From contig NZ_CP053836.1 of assembly GCF_013201825.1 (NCBI RefSeq), forward strand, positions 2,914,001-2,978,000: 64,000 nucleotides of DNA, written 5' to 3'. The DNA comes from Halarcobacter ebronensis (lineage in GTDB: Bacteria; Campylobacterota; Campylobacteria; Campylobacterales; Arcobacteraceae). The stretch's first letter is position 1; each line of letters starts with the position of its first letter. The notes under the pieces are model-generated. The model saw nothing but the letters and a program-made list of their open reading frames with translations. It was not told the origin of the DNA and ran no database searches. A program made the position numbers and the translations under genes. Shown here piece by piece: positions 26,908 to 34,621 of the stretch.

Positions 26908-27966
26908 TTAAATAAAATTAATATGCTCTATATCTGGGTGTTTAATATTCCAGAGATAGTTATTTATTTGATGATGTCTACAATTTGGTTGACACATATT
27001 TTTTTCAATACAATTATTAATATAATTTAATGCATTTTTTTTCTCTTTTGAATTCCAGATCTCTTTAAAACTATTTTCAAATATATTACCATGTATAGTT
27101 TTCTTATCATGCTGGTGTGAAAAACATGTATAAACATCCCCTAACTCATCAATAAAAACAATAAACTCCAAACCATAACATTTATCATATACCCTTTTTG
27201 ATGAAAGGTTTTGTGTACTTCTAATAACAAAAGAAAAATTATCATCACTAATTTTTTTAGATTCATCTTCTAGCATTTTTAAAAACTTTTCATCTAAAAA
27301 ATTTGAATCTGTACTATATTCATTGTGTTCATGATTATAAAAATGTTTTACACTAAAATAATCAACTCCCAAGCTTTTTAACCTATTCGCATGTTCTATT
27401 ATATAATCTTTATTTTCAGGAATTAAAACACATTGACTACCTATAGTAATCTCACTTTTTAATCTCTGCTTAGTCTCTTTTAACCTTTTAATATTCTCTA
27501 AAACTTTTTCAAAATCAGAAGAATCAGTTTGATGTACTAAAGCATAATTTTCAGCACTTCCTGCATTAAATGAGAACCGTATCCATGTTAAATTTTTAGC
27601 TAAAATCTCAAAATGTTTCTCTTTTAGAATAGCTCCATTTGTACTTAATGCTACGTCTATACCTAAACTTTTTGCCAGCTGTATCGCTTCAAAGGTATCC
27701 ACATGTAAAGTTGGTTCACCATTACCAGCAAAAACTAAAGATTTTACTCCCATTTTAGCAAATTCACGTACAAGTTCTAACATTTTCCCTTTTTTAAATC
27801 TTCCTTCATGTCCTAAATAATTATAGTTACAAAAAAGGCATTTATGATTACATACTCCAGTAGGAGATATTTCAACATATATTGGTGCCGTTAAGTTACC
27901 ATCTAAAAATTGAGCTATCTCTTTTGGATGATAATTGATTTTATGTGAATCTAAAAAATTATCCAT
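26908..27966 (-). CDS. radical SAM protein with auxiliary-cluster C-terminus
   Basis: Protein of 352 residues. CNHKCLFC gives Cys39, Cys43 and Cys46, followed by LVFAGNGEPTLHVDTF. The C-terminal part has YDKCYGLEF, VYTCFSHQH and CIEKNMCQPNCRHH, suggesting an extra iron-sulfur cluster, and ends PDIEHINFI, close to the end of the radical SAM protein at 23861. It overlaps the radical SAM gene upstream by eight bases and precedes the transketolase pair by 10 bases. Such tight packing suggests that the products act in one pathway. The reaction is unknown. Confidence 0.8.
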   Translation of the reverse strand: MDNFLDSHKINYHPKEIAQFLDGNLTAPIYVEISPTGVCNHKCLFCNYNYLGHEGRFKKGKMLELVREFAKMGVKSLVFAGNGEPTLHVDTFEAIQLAKSLGIDVALSTNGAILKEKHFEILAKNLTWIRFSFNAGSAENYALVHQTDSSDFEKVLENIKRLKETKQRLKSEITIGSQCVLIPENKDYIIEHANRLKSLGVDYFSVKHFYNHEHNEYSTDSNFLDEKFLKMLEDESKKISDDNFSFVIRSTQNLSSKRVYDKCYGLEFIVFIDELGDVYTCFSHQHDKKTIHGNIFENSFKEIWNSKEKKNALNYINNCIEKNMCQPNCRHHQINNYLWNIKHPDIEHINFI

Positions 27967-28948
27967 CTATATACTCTTCATCTTTTTCATAATTGTAAGA
28001 ACCTAAACCATAATTTTTATTAGTTTCTAGATATAATCTCTCTTTTTCAGTTAATTCTCTAATATTTTGAATATCAACTGAAGTGTGACCAAAAATCTGG
28101 TGTCTGTTCGTTTTCACTTTTATATCACATGGATTACAATGACCAAAAACATAACATGGTCTATGAATCTGTTCTATATCAAAATTTGGGTCAAGAATAT
28201 GCCCTATAGGTGTTCTATTCTCATAAAGGTCTGAATGACATCTAAATACATGCCCACTTGGTGCAATTATAAGTTCTGTTGTTTTACAATCACAATATTT
28301 TTCAACTTTTTGAGAAATTGCTTCTGGATACTTATAGGTTCCATGCCACTCTTTTCCATCAAAACCTAAATACTCTTTTACTCTAAAGTCAATTTTTTCT
28401 CTAAGGCACTTTTCTTTTACCTCTTCAATATGTTTTTGATTTTGAGGAACCATTACTGAATAAATCCCTATATAGAATCCTGCTTTATCAAATTTTTTTG
28501 CTTTTGCTATCAAGTCATCTATATCATTTTGCCCTGGATGATAACTAACTCTAATAGCTGCATATTTAGCTTCTCTTGTAAATTTTTTTGGGTCAATATT
28601 GTTTATAAACTCATCCACATCAAAAACCATATTTGTTAACAAATCAAGTTTTACATCATCATCAACACCATTTACAATATCAAAGAACTCTTTGTGAATG
28701 GTTGGTTCTCCTCCTTGTAAGGTTACAGGTAAATCTGTATTTAAAATCTTAAGTCTATTGATCGCTTTTGCCCAATCTTTTCCCGACATAGGTTTTCTTG
28801 AAACACTTTTTCTTGTTGAATTTTCTTCATTTAAATTTATGCAATAACTACAAGACAAATTACATCCTAAAGAGACAAAGGCTCCTATGTAATTATAATC
28901 TTTTGGTACTATAATTTTTTTTTGTTTTAACACTTTTTCTAATTTCAT
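27959..28948 (-). CDS. radical SAM protein
   Basis: Protein of 329 residues. CNLSCSYC contains Cys29, Cys33 and Cys36, and VTLQGGEPTIHKEF is the SAM-binding GGE strand. Later cysteines (KYCDCKT, VFRCHSD, RPCYVFGHCNPCD) may bind an auxiliary cluster. It is clearly diverged from the paralogous pair at 23861 and 26908. A nine-A tract (28915-28923) falls within codons 9-12, so slippage would shift the frame almost from the start. It follows the GT9 gene by four bases. No strong ribosome site is visible. Confidence 0.8.
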   Translation of the reverse strand: MKLEKVLKQKKIIVPKDYNYIGAFVSLGCNLSCSYCINLNEENSTRKSVSRKPMSGKDWAKAINRLKILNTDLPVTLQGGEPTIHKEFFDIVNGVDDDVKLDLLTNMVFDVDEFINNIDPKKFTREAKYAAIRVSYHPGQNDIDDLIAKAKKFDKAGFYIGIYSVMVPQNQKHIEEVKEKCLREKIDFRVKEYLGFDGKEWHGTYKYPEAISQKVEKYCDCKTTELIIAPSGHVFRCHSDLYENRTPIGHILDPNFDIEQIHRPCYVFGHCNPCDIKVKTNRHQIFGHTSVDIQNIRELTEKERLYLETNKNYGLGSYNYEKDEEYIDG

Positions 28949-28952
28949 TTAT

Positions 28953-29855
28953 TTACTTATTTTTGAATAGCTTTTGAACACCATCAATAATATCATTGAT
29001 TTTAATATCTTTCATTTTATTAGTTTTTGATTCAATTACTATACTTTCCTTTGTGAAAAATATTTCAGAACTGGGTGTTGGTCCAAATAAACCAATAAGC
29101 TTTTTTTTCATAGCAAGAGCTAAATGTAAACCTAAGCTATCTTGTGAAATAATCATTTCACACGAATTAATCCACTCAAAATATTCCTCAAGACTATTTA
29201 AACCCTTTTGCCAAGAAATTGAATATCCTAAGTCTAATAATTTACATTCTAAATTTTTCCATTTTTTTTCTGACATAGCTTTTTCTGGCCATTTATTCCC
29301 AACCTTATAATTTAAACCAATCTCATTTATTGGTTTATTTTTGGGTTTATATCCTAGTGTATACTGTTGTTCTTTCCATTTAAGTCCTAGCATTTCAATA
29401 ATCGTTTTTTGCCAATAATCATGTCTATTACAATTAATCTCTTTTTGATTAATATAATCAATAAATTCTAAACCTTGTTCATACCCATCATAATTACCTG
29501 TATCACTATTAAAACGGAAACCATACTTATTCCACGCTTCAATTTTATCTCCTATTGCACACACTCCAGGAATTTTTTCTAAATTAATCATCAAATCAAA
29601 TTTTTCCATCAGAAGTTGAAAGGGAGTAAACTCATCCCAAACAATAACTCTATCAATATAAGGATTATTATTTAATAAAGGTTCTGCTTCTCTAGATACA
29701 AGCCAAGTCAAATGTGAATTCTTATATTTATCTTTTATTGCTTCAACTACAGGTGTAGTTCTTAAAACATCACCTAAACTAACTACCCTTCCAATTTCTG
29801 AATCTAATGTTTCAGAATATCCTAGTTTTATAAATAATATTTTTGTTTTTTTCAT
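28953..29855 (-). CDS. family 9 (heptosyltransferase-like) glycosyltransferase
   Basis: Protein of 300 residues. ILFIKLGYSETLDSE and SLGDVLRTTPVVEAIKDKY at the N-terminus, then SCEMIISQDSLGLHLALAMKKKLIGLFGPT in two adjacent blocks near residue 230-260, are the GT9 pattern seen in ADP-heptose:LPS heptosyltransferases. No heptose biosynthesis gene is nearby, so the donor may be another sugar, perhaps the product of the adjacent radical SAM/transketolase block. No good ribosome site precedes the ATG. Confidence 0.8.
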   Translation of the reverse strand: MKKTKILFIKLGYSETLDSEIGRVVSLGDVLRTTPVVEAIKDKYKNSHLTWLVSREAEPLLNNNPYIDRVIVWDEFTPFQLLMEKFDLMINLEKIPGVCAIGDKIEAWNKYGFRFNSDTGNYDGYEQGLEFIDYINQKEINCNRHDYWQKTIIEMLGLKWKEQQYTLGYKPKNKPINEIGLNYKVGNKWPEKAMSEKKWKNLECKLLDLGYSISWQKGLNSLEEYFEWINSCEMIISQDSLGLHLALAMKKKLIGLFGPTPSSEIFFTKESIVIESKTNKMKDIKINDIIDGVQKLFKNK

Positions 29856-29870
29856 TTTTGTTTTTTTAAC

Positions 29871-31721
29871 CTATTTATTTATTGCATCAATAAATGACTC
29901 AAATGTTTTTACAGATAAACTAGTTTGTAATAACCTATTCTTATTTTCTTCTGATAATTTTTCTCTAATTACATTATTATCAATTAAATTTACTGCAAGG
30001 TTTATATAATCTTTTTTACTAAAAGCAAATATTCTTTCATACTTTTTATCCCATTCATTTCTAAATATTTCTTGCATAGCAGGATGCTCTTTTGGCAAAA
30101 GAATAACAGGGACTCCACCTTTTGAAATAAACTCATTTAATGATTCCCCAGAACTTTCAGGAAAAGTATTTAAATAAATATCTATAACTTTTATGTATAT
30201 TTTTGGATCTACAAAACCAATAAAAAAGAATCTACTCGACAAGCCTCTTTTTTCTACTTGTTTTTTTATATTTGTTGAATCTCCAGCTCCACATACCAAG
30301 TAAACAGTATTTAACCTTTTTTCCATTATCTCAAAAATTGTTTCAAGATATTCATTATTGTCAAGCTTAATTAATCTACCTATGCTACCTAAAACTATTA
30401 CATTTTTGGAGAAGCTATTTTTAATTCTTGCAATTTCTTTTTCCAAATTTTTATCATTATCATTATTATAATTAGATAATAAGTTAAATACATGAAATTT
30501 AAAATTATTAGGAGTACTTCCATGAGCTATTCGAATATCAATCCCTTCAACATCATAATAATCATTACTATTATGATACCAATAAATCTGTTTAGGTGCT
30601 GTTCTTGTTAAATAAAAAAACATATACTCAACTCTAGTATGTAAGCCTATAAGAATATCAATATTATCTTCTATTAAAATTTCTCTACTTTTTATACACT
30701 TTTCAAGTAAAGAGTAAGTTTCACTTTTATTATTAAATATTTTTTCATGCAAATTCACGTATTTTAGTCCAAGTTTTTCAAACTCTTTTATAAATACTAC
30801 ATCGCTTCCCCCCGATTCTGGAAAAGCTAAATCGTATAAAATAAATTCATATTTATCTTGTTTCTCTTTCATAAGAGATTCCATCAAATAATACAAAACT
30901 TTTACGGTAGAGTGTCTTATAATTCTTTGCATTACAAAAGCAACTTTTTTCTTTGAAGAATCTTTCACTTTCTTTTTATTTGGAGTAATTTTATATTTTG
31001 GGATAATATGATTTTTGATATATTTTTCTAGTGGTTTTTCAATCTCAACTTGAAAACGTTGATTAGCTTCATGTTTATTTCTATGTGTTCCTGCATTAAA
31101 ATAATGTAAAGGAGTATAGTATAACCAAAAAGCAACTTCTGTTTTTTGATAATTCAATGCATTTTGAAATAGGTGTTTTAACTCATTGTATGCAAATTGA
31201 GAAGCTTCATTATCATGATAAACTTGCAACGATAAATTCCATGCTTTATATAAACAATCAATTTGAATATTTTCATCTAAAATTAAAAATTTATTGTTAA
31301 AGATATACTCTAAAAAATAACCATATAGCTCTTTTACGCTCCCGCATAATATATTAAAAATAAAAAATATATCAATAAATAATTCTTTTGGCGTTTTTAA
31401 AAAAATCTCTACAAAAAATTTTTGTAGAAAATCTACATTTTCACTATTTTGCAAATAATCAATTGTGATAACAAAAGCGATATCATATGGGTATAAAGAG
31501 TTTAATAATTGATTTTTTAAAATATCCATAGTTTCGTTAAAGTCACTATTATGAAGATATGATACTTTATACTTTTTTAATAAAGAGACATCTTGAATCA
31601 ATGTCAAAACATAATCCCTATTTAGTCTGTTATTGTCTGAATAACTTGATGCTACATTTATAAAATCTTGTTGTATTAGATTTGAAAGTTGGGTTTGTAT
31701 TGGAAGTTGTTCATTATTCAT
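29871..31721 (-). CDS. large GT-B glycosyltransferase with helical N-terminal region
   Basis: Protein of 616 residues. Roughly the first 240 look all-helical without a recognised family. The rest is a GT-B enzyme: VAFVMQRIIRHSTVKVLYYL starts the first Rossmann domain, and VIVLGSIGRLIKLDNNEYLETI, FFIGFVDPKIYIKVIDIYL and ESSGESLNEFISKGGVPVIL form the nucleotide-sugar domain. It resembles large glycosyltransferases of bacterial surface glycans, and the size recalls protein-acceptor enzymes, but that is a guess. Its ATG overlaps the upstream stop (ATGA). Confidence 0.7.
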   Translation of the reverse strand: MNNEQLPIQTQLSNLIQQDFINVASSYSDNNRLNRDYVLTLIQDVSLLKKYKVSYLHNSDFNETMDILKNQLLNSLYPYDIAFVITIDYLQNSENVDFLQKFFVEIFLKTPKELFIDIFFIFNILCGSVKELYGYFLEYIFNNKFLILDENIQIDCLYKAWNLSLQVYHDNEASQFAYNELKHLFQNALNYQKTEVAFWLYYTPLHYFNAGTHRNKHEANQRFQVEIEKPLEKYIKNHIIPKYKITPNKKKVKDSSKKKVAFVMQRIIRHSTVKVLYYLMESLMKEKQDKYEFILYDLAFPESGGSDVVFIKEFEKLGLKYVNLHEKIFNNKSETYSLLEKCIKSREILIEDNIDILIGLHTRVEYMFFYLTRTAPKQIYWYHNSNDYYDVEGIDIRIAHGSTPNNFKFHVFNLLSNYNNDNDKNLEKEIARIKNSFSKNVIVLGSIGRLIKLDNNEYLETIFEIMEKRLNTVYLVCGAGDSTNIKKQVEKRGLSSRFFFIGFVDPKIYIKVIDIYLNTFPESSGESLNEFISKGGVPVILLPKEHPAMQEIFRNEWDKKYERIFAFSKKDYINLAVNLIDNNVIREKLSEENKNRLLQTSLSVKTFESFIDAINK

Positions 31722-32887
31722 ATATTTCTCTTTTGTATTAGTAAATCAATAAATTCTCTTACCGCACCATCTCCACCAGAATGAGTTAAATTTATTATAC
31801 TATACATTTCTTTAATCTCGTTTAATGAATTAGAAGGACAAGCTGCAATTCCTACATGTTCTAAAAGTTCCTTACAATTAATATCATCACCTATATATGC
31901 AACTTCATCAAGAGATATTCCCTCTTTTTCACAAATTTTCTTTGCTACTTTTAGTTTTCCTCCATGCTCCACACCTTGATATAAATAATCAACTTTTAAC
32001 TTTTTTGCTCTATTTTCAACTATTTTTGTTTTTTCACTCGTAATAAGTCCCGTTTTAATCCCAGCTTTTCTTAAAAGTTCAAAACCTTTTCCATCGTGTG
32101 TATTAAATTTTTTAAACTCTTCTCCATTCTCTCCATAATACATTCCTGCATCGGTTAATGTTCCATCAACATCGCTTAAAAAAAGTTTTATTTTTTTACT
32201 TATTTCTTTTTCTCTCTCTTTTAATATATGTTCTCTCATTAGATTTTCTGCAATCTGCCAATCTAAGGTTTCATCTATTTCAACAGAGGTATAATCTGCC
32301 ATAATATATAAATCAATCTCTCCTGAAAGCCTATTTTTACTCTCTAAAATATTTTTTACTCTATTTATATAAAAGGCTCCATTTTCTAAAAAATAACCTT
32401 CAAAATCTTGTCTTCTTGGTCTTTTTTTATAATCATAATTTAAAGACTCACCAGCTTTATTCCAAAAAAATCTTTTTTGATTTACAACAGTTAGAAGAGA
32501 ATCTTTTTTAGACTCTTCTAGTTGCTCTATTGCTTTATCAAAATCCTGAGATTGGGTCAGAGGAGAAGTTGCTTGAACAAGCAAAAATAGATCCTCATCA
32601 TTTTGTTTATGCTTTCTTAAAAATTCTAGCATTACATCTTCTGTAGAGGAAGTATCTCTAGCATTTACCTCATCTCTTTTATAGATAATACTTTTTTTAA
32701 ATTTAAACTCTTTTACTCTTTGTGCAATTTCATCACAATCAGTTGCTACATAAACTATATCAATATATTTTGACTCTTCAATAGCCTTTAGATTCCAATA
32801 AACCAAAGGTTTTCCACAAAACTCTTTTATATTTTTAAAAGGTATAGATTTACTTCCACATCTAACTGGTATAAAGGCTATATTCAT
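31718..32887 (-). CDS. CMP-nonulosonate synthetase fused to KdsC-like HAD phosphatase
   Basis: Protein of 389 residues with two enzymes in one chain, the arrangement of animal CMAS. Residues 1-225 are a CMP-sialate synthetase domain: IPVRCGSKSIPFKNIKEF is the CTP-binding loop and VQATSPLTQSQDF follows. Residues 232-389 are a HAD phosphatase of the KdsC type, with the DxDGT nucleophile motif at 239-243 and IGDDINCKELLEHVG near the end. The fusion suggests that the precursor arrives as a 9-phosphate, is dephosphorylated and then CMP-activated. AAAGGA lies six bases before the ATG, which overlaps the preceding stop codon. Confidence 0.85.
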   Translation of the reverse strand: MNIAFIPVRCGSKSIPFKNIKEFCGKPLVYWNLKAIEESKYIDIVYVATDCDEIAQRVKEFKFKKSIIYKRDEVNARDTSSTEDVMLEFLRKHKQNDEDLFLLVQATSPLTQSQDFDKAIEQLEESKKDSLLTVVNQKRFFWNKAGESLNYDYKKRPRRQDFEGYFLENGAFYINRVKNILESKNRLSGEIDLYIMADYTSVEIDETLDWQIAENLMREHILKEREKEISKKIKLFLSDVDGTLTDAGMYYGENGEEFKKFNTHDGKGFELLRKAGIKTGLITSEKTKIVENRAKKLKVDYLYQGVEHGGKLKVAKKICEKEGISLDEVAYIGDDINCKELLEHVGIAACPSNSLNEIKEMYSIINLTHSGGDGAVREFIDLLIQKRNI

Positions 32888-33735
32888 TAATTTTCCTTTG
32901 TAAAACTTGCAATTATTGTATCTGTTGCATTTAATGTTGCCAATTGAGACTCATAGGCATTTGTAAGCTCTTTTGAATCTAAAAAATTTCCCCATTTTTC
33001 ATGTCCACCAGGGGCATTTTTACTTAGCCAATATAGATGATTTGATAGGGGATATCTTTGTATATGTTTTATAAACTCAACTTTTAATCCTGCTTTCTTT
33101 GCCAATAAAGATAGAGTGTATTGTGTATACAAATATAGGTGGCAACTCCAATAGGTAAAATGGGAAAAAGCTTCACTTTCATAAATAGTTAGTAAAGCAT
33201 CATTTGCATTTGGAACTTCTATTATCAATCTCCCTTTATCATTTAACATAGATTTTAGTTTTTCTAAAATTTCTATTGGTTCTTTTATATGTTCTATCAC
33301 ATGAAAAGATGTGATAATATCAAACTTTTTATTGCACTCATTAAGATTAGAAAACAGCTCTATTTTATCTTTTTCATAATACTCTTTAACTGCTTTTTCA
33401 AGCTCTACACCACAAACTTTAGTACAAACATTTTTTGCTAATTTTAAAAATCCACCATTACCACTACCAAAGTCTAAAAGCTTTTTATTTGTAATTGTAT
33501 TTTTTAAAGATTCAAACCTTCTGCTGTCATCCTCAAAAGTCTGTTTTCTCCACTTCTCAAAATCAAAACTACTATGCATCTTTGAGTTTTCATAAAAAGT
33601 GTCAGATATTTGATAGCTTTCAGATAGATAAACCAATCCACAATTACAACACTCATAAATATCTAAATCTTTATTATCCCTTACACTTCCACTTCTTTTC
33701 CTATGCTTATTACTACCACAAAGTTTACAATTCAT
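32887..33735 (-). CDS. SAM-dependent methyltransferase with N-terminal zinc ribbon
   Basis: Protein of 282 residues. Two cysteine pairs at the N-terminus (CKLCG at 3-7, CCNCG near 29-33) form a probable zinc ribbon. The methyltransferase domain (Methyltransf_23) has KLLDFGSGNGGFLKLA near residue 84 and ITSFHVIEHIKEPIEIL near 141. It sits inside the nonulosonic-acid module, between the NeuB-like gene and the CMP-synthetase fusion, so the nonulosonate or the sugar attached to it is a reasonable substrate. It starts four bases after the NeuB-like gene ends. Confidence 0.75.
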   Translation of the reverse strand: MNCKLCGSNKHRKRSGSVRDNKDLDIYECCNCGLVYLSESYQISDTFYENSKMHSSFDFEKWRKQTFEDDSRRFESLKNTITNKKLLDFGSGNGGFLKLAKNVCTKVCGVELEKAVKEYYEKDKIELFSNLNECNKKFDIITSFHVIEHIKEPIEILEKLKSMLNDKGRLIIEVPNANDALLTIYESEAFSHFTYWSCHLYLYTQYTLSLLAKKAGLKVEFIKHIQRYPLSNHLYWLSKNAPGGHEKWGNFLDSKELTNAYESQLATLNATDTIIASFTKEN

Positions 33736-33739
33736 CTAT

Positions 33740-34621
33740 TTACTTTCTATTTTTCAACTTATCTCTTTGAACCTGTTCAATTGGAAGAATCTCATCACTT
33801 TTATAATGTAAAGCTTCATAAGCTTCGTTGAGGCTTTTAACTAAAAGTTCTAGTTCATCTGGCTCTAAAGATGCCCCATGATCAGTCCCCTTCCAAGTTT
33901 TATCCTTTGTAAAATGACGCTCTATCCATCTAGCTCCTAATGCATAAGCAGCCACATCAAGTGCCACTCCTAAATGGTGTCCTGAAAAACCTATCTCATT
34001 TACTCTATTACCATACTCTTCATATAACCAGTTTATTTCCAAAAGTGAAACATCTTTTGCTGGAACTGGATAGCCTGAAGTACAAGAGTAGATTAGAAGT
34101 CTAGATTTTGCTTGGTCTGTCTCTTCAAAAAATCGAACTATCTCTTCAACCTCCTCTTTTCTAGTCATTCCAATTGAGAGTTGCACTTGTCCTTTAAACT
34201 CATCCCTTAAAACTCTTAGCATCTCAAAATTATTATTACAAGCAGATGGAACTTTTAAAAATAGAGGTTCAAATTCACACATCTGCTTAGCACTTGTAAC
34301 ATCCCAAACAGAAGTAGAGTAAACAACATCAATAGAGTCACAATACTCTTTTAGTTCTCTATGTTGCCCCTTTGTAAACTCTAAAAACTCCCTATGCTCT
34401 CCATAGGTATTCCCATATGAATTAGCAGGAACAGGATGAGGAGCATTGTATTGATCTTCAGTTAAAAGCTCTTTATTGTTTCTTTTCTGAAATTTAACAT
34501 ATTTTGCACCAGACTTTTTTGCTAAATCAATAAGCATTTTAGCTATACTCATATCACCTTTATGGTTACAACCTATCTCTGCAATTATCTTTGGCTCTTT
34601 ATAATCATAATTAAATCCCAT
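33740..34621 (-). CDS. NeuB-family nonulosonate synthase without SAF domain
   Basis: Protein of 293 residues from ATG 34621, preferred over 34648 because GGAAGGG lies six bases before it. The TIM barrel motifs of sialic acid synthases are clear: IIAEIGCNHKGDMSIAKMLI, AKYVKFQKR, KVPSACNNNFEML, YSCTSGYPVP, GFSGHHLGVAL and WIERHFTKDKTWKGTDHGAS. The enzyme condenses phosphoenolpyruvate with a mannose-type six-carbon sugar. Family members normally end with a SAF (antifreeze-like) domain of about 60 residues, which is absent here; the reading frame stops after the barrel. It overlaps the CBS-isomerase gene by 11 bases. Confidence 0.85.
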   Translation of the reverse strand: MGFNYDYKEPKIIAEIGCNHKGDMSIAKMLIDLAKKSGAKYVKFQKRNNKELLTEDQYNAPHPVPANSYGNTYGEHREFLEFTKGQHRELKEYCDSIDVVYSTSVWDVTSAKQMCEFEPLFLKVPSACNNNFEMLRVLRDEFKGQVQLSIGMTRKEEVEEIVRFFEETDQAKSRLLIYSCTSGYPVPAKDVSLLEINWLYEEYGNRVNEIGFSGHHLGVALDVAAYALGARWIERHFTKDKTWKGTDHGASLEPDELELLVKSLNEAYEALHYKSDEILPIEQVQRDKLKNRK

